This document shows, one piece after another, positions 16,210 to 27,920 of a stretch of 64,000 bases of DNA. The translations under genes were made by a program, and so were the position numbers. Under the pieces are notes generated by a model. That model was not told where the DNA came from, did no database searches, and was given only the letters and a program-made list of their open reading frames with translations. How positions within the stretch are numbered: the first letter of the stretch is position 1; each line of letters opens with the position of its first letter. The stretch is from Flavipsychrobacter sp. (GTDB lineage Bacteria; Bacteroidota; Bacteroidia; Chitinophagales; Chitinophagaceae), in the NCBI GenBank assembly GCA_016787265.1, contig JAEUVF010000008.1, positions 124,001 to 188,000 on the forward strand, written 5' to 3'.

Positions 16210-18120
16210 TTGGCAGATACCATACAATTATTGCCCGATCATATAGCTAACCAGATCGCGGCAGGAGAAGTGATTCAACGTCCGGCTAGTGCAGTAAAGG
16301 AATTGTTGGAAAATGCAGTGGATGCAGGAGCAACCGAAATTCGTTTGCTGGTTAAAGAAGCCGGGAAATCCCTTATACAGGTTATCGACAATGGTAAAGG
16401 GATGAATGAAACCGATGCCAGGCTTTGTTTTGAACGGCATGCCACCTCCAAGATCCGTCAGATCGACGATCTCTTTCATATCAATACAATGGGGTTTCGC
16501 GGGGAAGCACTTGCTTCCATTGCTGCAGTTGCGCAGGTTGAGTTGAAAACCAGAAGGTCACAGGATGAACTGGGTACCTACCTGGAAATGGAGAACAGTA
16601 TGGTCGTAAGGCAGGAGCCATGTGCAACCGCAGCAGGCACCAGCATCGCGATGAAGAACCTGTTTTTTAATGTTCCCGCACGGAGAAATTTTTTGAAAAG
16701 CAATGCAGCCGAAATGCGGCATATCATCGATGAGTTTACCCGGGTGGCTATGGCATTTCCTCAAATTTTCTTTTCGCTGTTCCATAACGATCAACAGGTA
16801 TTTCACCTGGACAAGGGATCACTCAAACAACGGATTGTTCAGTTGCTGGGGAATTCCTATTTGTCGAGGTTGGTTCCGGTTCAGGAACAAACCGATTACC
16901 TCAATATCCAGGGCTTTATTGGCAAACCGGACGCGGCCAAGAAGACAAGGGGGGATCAGTATTTTTTTGTAAACAACCGGTTTATCAGAAGCGCCTACCT
17001 GAATCATGCAGTGATGCAGGCTTTCCAGGACCTGATTCCCGCAGATAGTTTTCCCTTATATGTTTTGTTCATAGATCTGAATCCGGAACAGATTGATGTG
17101 AATGTGCATCCTACCAAACAGGAAATCAAATTTGAGGACGAAAAAATTGTATATGCATTTGTGCAGGCTGCCGTCAAACATGCGCTTGCCCAGTTCAGTA
17201 TTACACCAACGCTTGAGTTTGATATAGATGCCGGAATTCAGCAGTCCGATGCGGTTGCCAAACCATTTACCGATGAACATCGGCAGGCGGCAAGTAGTTC
17301 GGGATTGTACCAGGCTTTCAGCAAATCAAACCAGGCGCACTTCATTGAGAAAGGAGGTTATTCAGGAATCGGCGGGTCTACAGGAACGCCGGGCGGCGCC
17401 GCACAGGAAAAAACAATGCCTTCCTGGAAAGACTTCTTTGAAAAACCTGCTCCAGGTAATGATACTTCTGAATTACCTGCAGTGAAATCAGGCGATGAAG
17501 AAGGTGAGTTGTATTTTGACTGGGAAAAGCCCCGAAAAAAATGGCAGGTACTGGAACATGCTGAATTACTTCAAATCCAGTTTCAGTACCTGGTTGCTCC
17601 AACCCTACAGGGATTTTTACTTATACATCAGCAATTTGCTCATGAGCGCGTTTTATATGAGCGTTATGCCGCGGCCCTGGTGGGTAAAACCATTCCATCC
17701 CAGCAAAGTCTTTTTCCTGTAAACCTTGAACTGGCCCCGGCGGACGCGGCGTTGCTTTCTGAGCTCCTGGAGGATATGCTTTTGCTCGGGTACCAGATTG
17801 AACCCTTTGGTAATAATAGTTTTGTGGTTCAGGGAAGTCCGGCCGATATTGTTCAGGGAAATGAAAAAGCAGCCATTGAAAAATTGCTGGATCAATACAA
17901 ACATTTCAGCAGTGATGTCAAATTTTCCCGGCGGGAAAAACTGATTCGTTCCCTGGCATCCCAACATTCCATCAAATCCGGAACTGCGCTGACCCAGTTG
18001 GAAATGCGCCGATTGGCGGAAGACCTGCTCCGCTGTGCGCAGCCCAACATCACGGCCAACGGCCGTCCCACTTTCATCGACTTCAACCAGGATTACCTGT
18101 CCCGATCCTTCGGTCTCTAA
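16210..18120 (+). CDS. mutL: DNA mismatch repair protein MutL
   Basis: Mismatch-repair ATPase that links MutS to strand removal, 636 residues. The GHKL ATPase domain has ELLENAVDAGA, DNGKGM and FRGEALASIA, and the transducer domain ends at about 330 (VNVHPTKQEIKF). A linker follows (340-440), then the C-terminal dimerisation domain. The gene starts with TTG: an in-frame stop lies two codons upstream and the protein begins MADTIQLLPDHIANQIAAGE, as MutL should. The C-terminal endonuclease motif DQHAxxExxxxE reads HQQFAHERVLYE (473-484), so the metal-binding Asp and His are lost. The late CPHGRPT motif is also altered. Confidence 0.95.
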   Translation: MADTIQLLPDHIANQIAAGEVIQRPASAVKELLENAVDAGATEIRLLVKEAGKSLIQVIDNGKGMNETDARLCFERHATSKIRQIDDLFHINTMGFRGEALASIAAVAQVELKTRRSQDELGTYLEMENSMVVRQEPCATAAGTSIAMKNLFFNVPARRNFLKSNAAEMRHIIDEFTRVAMAFPQIFFSLFHNDQQVFHLDKGSLKQRIVQLLGNSYLSRLVPVQEQTDYLNIQGFIGKPDAAKKTRGDQYFFVNNRFIRSAYLNHAVMQAFQDLIPADSFPLYVLFIDLNPEQIDVNVHPTKQEIKFEDEKIVYAFVQAAVKHALAQFSITPTLEFDIDAGIQQSDAVAKPFTDEHRQAASSSGLYQAFSKSNQAHFIEKGGYSGIGGSTGTPGGAAQEKTMPSWKDFFEKPAPGNDTSELPAVKSGDEEGELYFDWEKPRKKWQVLEHAELLQIQFQYLVAPTLQGFLLIHQQFAHERVLYERYAAALVGKTIPSQQSLFPVNLELAPADAALLSELLEDMLLLGYQIEPFGNNSFVVQGSPADIVQGNEKAAIEKLLDQYKHFSSDVKFSRREKLIRSLASQHSIKSGTALTQLEMRRLAEDLLRCAQPNITANGRPTFIDFNQDYLSRSFGL

Positions 18121-18123
18121 CCT

Positions 18124-18164
18124 CACCGGTCGGGTGCCACCCGACCGGTGGCACCCGACCGGTG
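18124..18164. repeat. Three copies of a 13-base GC-rich unit, first inverted
   Basis: CACCGGTCGGGTG (18124-18136), its exact reverse complement CACCCGACCGGTG (18138-18150), and a second copy of the latter (18152-18164), with single-base spacers. The first two arms form a perfect hairpin with a one-base loop; the last two are direct repeats of period 14. It lies directly behind the mutL stop and is much richer in GC than its surroundings. It is not followed by a T-run. Confidence 0.8.
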
Positions 18165-18213
18165 GATGCGGGAATTTGCTGAATTATGCGGGATTTTTCA
18201 ATAACTTAGGCTG

Positions 18214-22532
<4,319 letters not shown>

Positions 22533-22540
22533 ATTTTGAA

Positions 22541-22569
22541 ACAGGCGGATAGCAAAACTATCCGTCTGT
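22541..22569 (+). other. Intercistronic hairpin between eno and the DivIC-like gene
   Basis: The arms ACAGGCGGATAG and CTATCCGTCTGT pair over 12 bases with one G-U, around a CAAAA loop. No T-run follows, so it may stabilise the eno mRNA or lower read-through rather than act as a full terminator. Confidence 0.6.
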
Positions 22570-22578
22570 TCCATACCC

Positions 22579-22881
22579 ATGCAAAAGATCCTTTCCCATA
22601 TTCCGGGCTTTCTTAAGAATAAATACATTCTTACATTGCTTTTTTTTGCTGTCTGGATGGTGTTCTTTGACGATCGGGATATTATTACCACCCATTTCCA
22701 TTATAAGAAAGAGTTGCGGAATTTAGAGGATAGTAAAGCCTATTACCAGGAACAGATTGCTGAAACCAGGAAAGAACTGGAGCAGTTGAAAAATGACCCT
22801 CAGGCCCTGGAACGCTATGCCCGCGAAAAATATCGCATGAAAAGAGCCAATGAAGATCTTTATATTATTGAAGATCAATGA
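22579..22881 (+). CDS. Septum formation initiator family protein (FtsB/DivIC-like)
   Basis: Small bitopic division protein of 100 residues. A short N-terminus, one transmembrane helix (about 15-31, ILTLLFFAVWMVFF) and a periplasmic coiled coil (about 45-80, ELRNLEDSKAYYQEQIAETR) lead into the family's closing block YAREKYRMKRANEDLYIIED. FtsB/DivIC binds FtsL and FtsQ/DivIB and helps activate septal wall synthesis. Position directly behind eno is the usual place for ftsB in many bacteria. Confidence 0.87.
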   Translation: MQKILSHIPGFLKNKYILTLLFFAVWMVFFDDRDIITTHFHYKKELRNLEDSKAYYQEQIAETRKELEQLKNDPQALERYAREKYRMKRANEDLYIIEDQ

Positions 22882-23002
22882 TTTGAGATAAGTTTCCCGA
22901 AATTTTTCAGACTCCCCCGAATTCACTGTAGAAACACTTCGAATAAAAAGTAAAATTATTTTTAGGTTATCGCAATAATCTATTTATAACGATCGTTTTA
23001 TA

Positions 23003-23049
23003 ACTGGACGAAATCCCGGACTGGACCCCGGGTAATTTATTTACTGGAC
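23003..23049 (+). repeat. Three ACTGGAC direct repeats upstream of a small gene
   Basis: ACTGGAC occurs at 23003, 23020 and 23043 within 47 bases, ending 15 bases before the ATG at 23065. Just upstream, at 22984-23003, is a near-palindrome around CGATCG (TTATAA arms). These are possible regulator sites for the small gene and nth. The purpose is unproven. Confidence 0.4.
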
Positions 23050-23064
23050 AAAAATGGTTTGCTT

Positions 23065-23295
23065 ATGTCAATCTTTACTCAGGAAGATTTACTACTTTAT
23101 TTGTACAAAGAAACTTCCGCTCAGCAAAACGCTTTAATCGAAGCTGCACTTCAACAGGATTATGAACTCCGTCAGAGTTTAGCTACCTTGCAGGAATCCA
23201 TCCAACTACTTGATCAGCCTTCCGTAGCACCCCGTACAGAGGTGGTATTGAATGTTCTGAACTATGCTAGAGAAGTGGTGGAAACCGGCGCATGA
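23065..23295 (+). CDS. Small conserved-type protein, anti-sigma-like
   Basis: 76 residues, acidic and helical, with no membrane segment. The start (FTQEDLLLYLYKETS) and the following helix (ALIEAALQQDYELRQSLATL) resemble the N-terminal segment of Bacteroidota anti-sigma proteins, in which short helices come before a membrane helix. Here the membrane part is absent. The gene overlaps nth by four bases (ATGA) and is surely co-translated with it. I would not assign a function. The ATG at 23065 is preferred to a TTG two codons earlier. Confidence 0.65.
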   Translation: MSIFTQEDLLLYLYKETSAQQNALIEAALQQDYELRQSLATLQESIQLLDQPSVAPRTEVVLNVLNYAREVVETGA

Positions 23296-23963
23296 CGATT
23301 AAAGAAAGGTACTCCAAAGTAATAGCGTATTTTCAACAACAAGCCCCCAATGCTGAAACGGAATTATTGTATGATAATCCGTTTCAGTTGTTGGTGGCTG
23401 TTGTATTATCTGCCCAATGCACCGATAAACGGGTAAATCTCACCACACCCGCTCTGTTTCAACGCTTTCCGGATCCGGTAAGTCTTTCAGAAGCTTCAGT
23501 TGAAGAAGTTTTTGTCCTCATCAAAAGTATTTCCTATCCTAACAATAAGGCAAAACACCTGGTTGGACTGGGAAAAATGCTGATGGAACAATTCAACGGT
23601 GAAGTTCCAATGACGGTGGAAGAGTTGGTACGCCTTCCGGGAGTGGGACGAAAAACCGCGAATGTTATAACATCAGTTATTGATGCTCAGCCAAATATGG
23701 CTGTAGATACCCATGTGTTCAGGGTCTCGGCAAGATTGGGTTTAACAAAAAATGCCAAAACGCCGCTTTCCGCAGAGAAGCAATTAATTCGTCATCTTCC
23801 CAAACAGTTGGTGCATGTTGCGCACCATTGGTTAATCCTTCATGGAAGGTATGTTTGCACCGCAAGATCCCCTCAATGTTCCGGTTGCGGCCTAAGGGAG
23901 ATTTGTGTTTTTTACAAACGTTCCCAAGCAAAACAACCAACCAAAACTACTCATGGTAAGTAG
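23292..23963 (+). CDS. nth: Endonuclease III
   Basis: Base-excision-repair glycosylase/AP lyase for oxidised pyrimidines, 223 residues. The helix-hairpin-helix is LPGVGRKTANVI with the catalytic Lys121. Asp139 lies in MAVDTHVFRVSARLG. Four cysteines at 189, 196, 199 and 205 have the exact C-x6-C-x2-C-x5-C spacing of the [4Fe-4S] cluster. All catalytic features are present. Translation is coupled to the small gene upstream. Confidence 0.96.
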   Translation: MTIKERYSKVIAYFQQQAPNAETELLYDNPFQLLVAVVLSAQCTDKRVNLTTPALFQRFPDPVSLSEASVEEVFVLIKSISYPNNKAKHLVGLGKMLMEQFNGEVPMTVEELVRLPGVGRKTANVITSVIDAQPNMAVDTHVFRVSARLGLTKNAKTPLSAEKQLIRHLPKQLVHVAHHWLILHGRYVCTARSPQCSGCGLREICVFYKRSQAKQPTKTTHGK

Positions 23964-24002
23964 GTAGTTTAAGGGCTAATCTGTATAAAAAACTGCTGTT
24001 TA

Positions 24003-24032
24003 TTCGTCGAAAAAAGCAGTCCGTTCGTCGAA
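24003..24032 (+). promoter_or_regulatory. Two TTCGTCGAA direct repeats, 21 bases apart
   Basis: Identical nine-base near-palindromes at 24003-24011 and 24024-24032 are spaced exactly two helical turns. They lie about 160 bases before the L,D-transpeptidase ATG in a 230-base gap. Spacing of 21 bases between direct repeats is the pattern bound by LytTR-type dimers. The binding protein is an inference. Confidence 0.5.
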
Positions 24033-24192
24033 GGGGCAAAATGCAATCAATTGAAAATCAGCTAAATAAGTTAAATAGTAAGTTTACTATAGGGTAAATT
24101 CAGCAGATTTTACCTTGCGCGCCAGCATAAAAGCTTCTACTTTTCGTTTTAGTTATAATCCGCATTCTGTTAAAAACGAAAATGTACCCCTT

Positions 24193-25491
24193 ATGAAGAC
24201 TAAGCTCTACGTAGCTGGAATTAGCGGCTGTCTGTTATTGCTGATTGCAATATACCAGCCGTTCGTTCGATTCACTTCTAAATCCGTAGCACAATCCACC
24301 GAAGATCTGACTGCTGGTCGATCTGTTCTGAATTATGAGGAGGCAGCCATACCAGGGCTTGAGGTAAAAACTCCTGCTAAAGTTGCCATTGTAAACAAAG
24401 CAGAAGTTGCCGGGATTCGGAAAAATCCCAAAAAAGTTAAAACAATACTGGCAAAAACGCAGCCAAAAGAAAAAACGATCAGTGATCTTGAGCCAGTTGC
24501 CAAAAAATCGGAAGAAATACTTGCCGGTTTGTTGAAAAAAGAAGCTGATCAGGATAACCTTCACCCCTATGTAGCTTCCAGCAAAACAGTTAGTCGTCGG
24601 GTAAAAAACAAACCACCCAGACCGGAGATAGAGATACCTGAGGAGGTATTGGTGAATGCCAGTCCGAACCGTTCCGGAAGAACAGTTATCAACTATGATA
24701 ATGAAGAAACTGTAGTAAACACTTCGTATAAAACAGAAGCGGATAAAACTGTTAATACAAGTAAAGATCGTTTCCCTCATGGAAATGAAGCTGCTGATGA
24801 GGTTCGGATTGAAAGCGGTGAAGAAAATGTAGTTGCGGTTGCAAAGGTTGAAAAGAAAGAAAAGACATACAGTTTCAGGGGTAAAACTGAAGTAAAGTCC
24901 AGTTTATATAAATATATTCCACCATTCTGGGACGGTTTTTCACCTGAAATCGGAAATGAATCAGCTGACCGTACGGATGTTATCCAGAAAGCGAAAAAGC
25001 TCGCTGCAATGGCAAATAAGGGTGGCTATAACAATGAGTATGCATTTCTGCTGGATATGAGTGTGAAATCCAACAAATACCGTTTTTTTATTGTGAATCT
25101 GAAAACGATGCGGATTGAAAAAAGTGCCCTGGTTGCGCAGGGAAGAGGAAAGCAGAACCTGAACCTTGATAAAGAATATTCCAATACTCCCGGCAGTAAT
25201 TGCAGTTCATTGGGGGTTTATAAAGTTGGTAAATCCTATAATGGTGATTTCGGCCTTTCCTATCGCCTCCATGGCCTGGAGTCAAGTAACAGCAATGCAC
25301 TGAAACGTTACATCGTATTACATGCGATGGGAACTGTTCCTGATATGGAAACCAATTTTCCCATCTGGCAGAGTGAGGGTTGTCCGTCTGTTGCTCCAAA
25401 AGTCTTGGAAAAACTGAGCGATATGATTGATAACAGCAAGAAACCTATTCTAATGTGGATGTATGACGATACCTTCATTCCGATGATGTAG
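24193..25491 (+). CDS. Murein L,D-transpeptidase catalytic-domain-family protein (YkuD_2-like)
   Basis: About 432 residues. An N-terminal membrane anchor or signal (KLYVAGISGCLLLLIAIYQPF) is followed by a long, lysine-rich, low-complexity linker to about 240 and then the catalytic domain. The conserved HAMG (His377) and SEGCPSVAP (nucleophile Cys397) define the YkuD_2 type of L,D-transpeptidase, which forms or edits 3-3 crosslinks or attaches proteins to peptidoglycan. The ATG at 24193 is chosen because a signal sequence follows directly; a TTG at 24115 would prepend 26 unlikely residues. Two TTCGTCGAA repeats lie upstream. Confidence 0.85.
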   Translation: MKTKLYVAGISGCLLLLIAIYQPFVRFTSKSVAQSTEDLTAGRSVLNYEEAAIPGLEVKTPAKVAIVNKAEVAGIRKNPKKVKTILAKTQPKEKTISDLEPVAKKSEEILAGLLKKEADQDNLHPYVASSKTVSRRVKNKPPRPEIEIPEEVLVNASPNRSGRTVINYDNEETVVNTSYKTEADKTVNTSKDRFPHGNEAADEVRIESGEENVVAVAKVEKKEKTYSFRGKTEVKSSLYKYIPPFWDGFSPEIGNESADRTDVIQKAKKLAAMANKGGYNNEYAFLLDMSVKSNKYRFFIVNLKTMRIEKSALVAQGRGKQNLNLDKEYSNTPGSNCSSLGVYKVGKSYNGDFGLSYRLHGLESSNSNALKRYIVLHAMGTVPDMETNFPIWQSEGCPSVAPKVLEKLSDMIDNSKKPILMWMYDDTFIPMM

Positions 25492-25538
25492 AATTGGTTA
25501 ATTTTGTAGTCGTTTGCATTAAGGCAACGGTCAACAAA

Positions 25539-27920
25539 ATGGAATCGAATTATTACGGGGAACAGGAAATCCAATCCAGATTATCCTTTGCCCCACTGGT
25601 AGATGCCTGGGCAAAAACCGCAGCAGAAGGCAGGCCCGGGACGCGCAAGCTCTACCAAACATTGCTGGATCGAATTAAACGGCATCCGGAACTACTGGAG
25701 CCGATTGAAGATATCTCCATTTTAAAAGAACATGAGGAATGGGTAGACATGTTAACGGCTACCCTTTTCCCTGTTTCCTACTCTGATCAGCAGGATCTTT
25801 ATGGAGTAGGCCTTCCTTTTGGAAGGGAAATGATCTATTGCAGTAAACGATTTAGGGAATTATTCCTGGATGCTTCCGGCCAATTGAACCGGATTCCGGA
25901 AGAAATTGCCACACAGCATCTGCAGGAAGAGAAATGCGCCTCTGCCTATAAACTGATTCTTTCCAATTTATATGGCCAGAACATTGACGGAAATGTAACC
26001 AGCATTATCCGGCTGCCAAATCCTCAAACAGGATTGGATATCTATTACGAACTTGATCTTGATACTACATTTATCAGGGTACATGCCCTGGGTGAACTTC
26101 CGGATATTTCGGGATTACCTCAATGTTGTAATGTAACAGATGTATTACAGCAGGATAAGTTGCGAAAGCTTTTTCCCCTGGAAAAATTCATGTTTGAGGG
26201 AATTACGGTGGTCCGCATCAAAGATGTAACCCATCGGGAAGTCATCAACTCCATAAAAAATATTTTATTGGAACAACATGGATTTGGTGAGAATCTCGTA
26301 TTCCATCAAATCGAGAATCAGGTTCAGGTTCTGATGGGAATTCCAAATCTGAAAATGGGAGTTACACCTTTCTTTCGGGTGAATGAACATCAGATCGTAG
26401 CGGAACAATTCACCCATCACAGTCTGCTGATTAAATCAGAGGACAATCAAAAAGGAACGGATAACCTCTGCCGAATATTTCAGGAATTATTTAAAGAAAC
26501 AGATCAGCCGTTGTTGATCTCCTGCATAACAAATGAATGGCTGGAACGCTATCCAATGCTTTCGAACCTTACTTCGATGGGGTATGCAAGTGCTGCTTTT
26601 TTCCCCTTAAAAAGTATGGGCAAACTGATCGGAATTTTATCTGTAGTTCATAAGGAAGCTAATGTAATCAAACATCATCACCTGAGTGAAGCAGCAGAAG
26701 CTATCCCGCTTTTTGTACTGGCCATGGAACAGGCAGCAGAAACCCTCGATAATGAAGTGGATAGAGTGATCAAGCAGCATTTTACCGCCGTACAAAGTTC
26801 TGTCGAATGGAAGTTTACAGAAGCAGCACTGCAGTTTATCGCCAACAAGGCAAAAGGAGGCAAAGCAAAAATTGAACCGATTGTTTTTGATCAGGTTTTT
26901 CCTTTATATGGGGCTATTGATATTCGAAACTCATCTATTGAGCGGAACCACGCCATTCAACAGGATCTGCTGGAACAGCTGAGATATGCTGGAGAGGTTG
27001 TGCAGAAAGCGAAGGAAAATACAAATATGCCCCTGCTCCAGGAAGTGGCTTACCGAATCGAAAAATACAGCTATAATGTTTCCAATATTCTGTTTTCAGG
27101 AGATGAAGTCATCATTGATCATTTTCTTCGAAATGAAGTAGTGGAATTGTTTGAACATCTCCGTGTTTTGTTGCCCGAACTTGGAGCATTCATCGATGGT
27201 TATTTTGAACAGATTGATCCTGCGATCCGGTTGAAAGTTACCCACAGACATGAATTTGAAGAAAGTATAACGTTTATTAACCAGGAACTTGCCCGCTTTA
27301 TTGATGCGGAACAGGAGACCGCACAAAAAATTTATCCGCATTACTTTGAGCGATTCGTTACGGATGGTGTGGATTTCAATATGTATATCGGTCAGTCTAT
27401 TTCACCAGAAAAGCCTTTTGATACATTTTATCTGAAGAATCTGAAAATGTGGCAGTTGACTGTCCTGACAAGAGCGGCAAGGCTGGCTAACCTGTTGCAG
27501 GAAAGGATGGTGAATCCGTTAAAAACAACACAACTAATCCTGGCGCACAGTGTTCCGATTTCCATCAGTTTTAGAACAGCGGAGCGGAAATTTGATGTGG
27601 ATGGTGCATACAATATCCGCTATGAAATAATTAAGAAACGAATTGACAAAGTGCATGTAAAGGGCAGTAATGAACGACTTACACAGCCTGGTAAACTGGC
27701 AATTGTATTCTCTCAATCTCGCGAAGCCTCAGAATATCTGGATTATATCGAATTTTTGCAAAATCAGCGTTTGCTCCTGCACGATCTGGAGCAACTGGAA
27801 CTGGAAGAGCTTCAGGGAGTAGTTGGACTCAAGGCACTTCGGGTTAGTATCAATATGGAACCTGATGAAGCTGAAAACACTTCAGGCAAACCGGAAGTTA
27901 TTGAGGTTGTTCAGAATTGA
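25539..27920 (+). CDS. Large GAF-domain-containing protein of unknown function
   Basis: 793 residues, no signal peptide or membrane segment. A region at about 300-415 fits a GAF-like sensor domain (LISCITNEWLERYPMLS, then ASAAFFPLKSMGKLIGILSV). It is flanked by long helical regions, including one at about 420-640 with coiled-coil character. No kinase, cyclase, phosphodiesterase or DNA-binding domain is visible after the GAF. Proteins of this size are found across Bacteroidota as uncharacterised GAF proteins. It begins 47 bases after the L,D-transpeptidase stop on the same strand. Its last ten bases overlap the convergent phosphoesterase gene. Confidence 0.7.
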   Translation: MESNYYGEQEIQSRLSFAPLVDAWAKTAAEGRPGTRKLYQTLLDRIKRHPELLEPIEDISILKEHEEWVDMLTATLFPVSYSDQQDLYGVGLPFGREMIYCSKRFRELFLDASGQLNRIPEEIATQHLQEEKCASAYKLILSNLYGQNIDGNVTSIIRLPNPQTGLDIYYELDLDTTFIRVHALGELPDISGLPQCCNVTDVLQQDKLRKLFPLEKFMFEGITVVRIKDVTHREVINSIKNILLEQHGFGENLVFHQIENQVQVLMGIPNLKMGVTPFFRVNEHQIVAEQFTHHSLLIKSEDNQKGTDNLCRIFQELFKETDQPLLISCITNEWLERYPMLSNLTSMGYASAAFFPLKSMGKLIGILSVVHKEANVIKHHHLSEAAEAIPLFVLAMEQAAETLDNEVDRVIKQHFTAVQSSVEWKFTEAALQFIANKAKGGKAKIEPIVFDQVFPLYGAIDIRNSSIERNHAIQQDLLEQLRYAGEVVQKAKENTNMPLLQEVAYRIEKYSYNVSNILFSGDEVIIDHFLRNEVVELFEHLRVLLPELGAFIDGYFEQIDPAIRLKVTHRHEFEESITFINQELARFIDAEQETAQKIYPHYFERFVTDGVDFNMYIGQSISPEKPFDTFYLKNLKMWQLTVLTRAARLANLLQERMVNPLKTTQLILAHSVPISISFRTAERKFDVDGAYNIRYEIIKKRIDKVHVKGSNERLTQPGKLAIVFSQSREASEYLDYIEFLQNQRLLLHDLEQLELEELQGVVGLKALRVSINMEPDEAENTSGKPEVIEVVQN

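Noticed and set aside
22541..22569. Intrinsic terminator behind enolase
   Set aside because: The stem is strong, but no T-run follows and the next gene lies ten bases on, so it was listed only as an intercistronic hairpin.
23013..23032. CCCGG/CCGGG hairpin as a terminator or riboswitch before the small gene
   Set aside because: Five-base stem without a T-run and no recognisable riboswitch core; the ACTGGAC repeats are the more regular feature.
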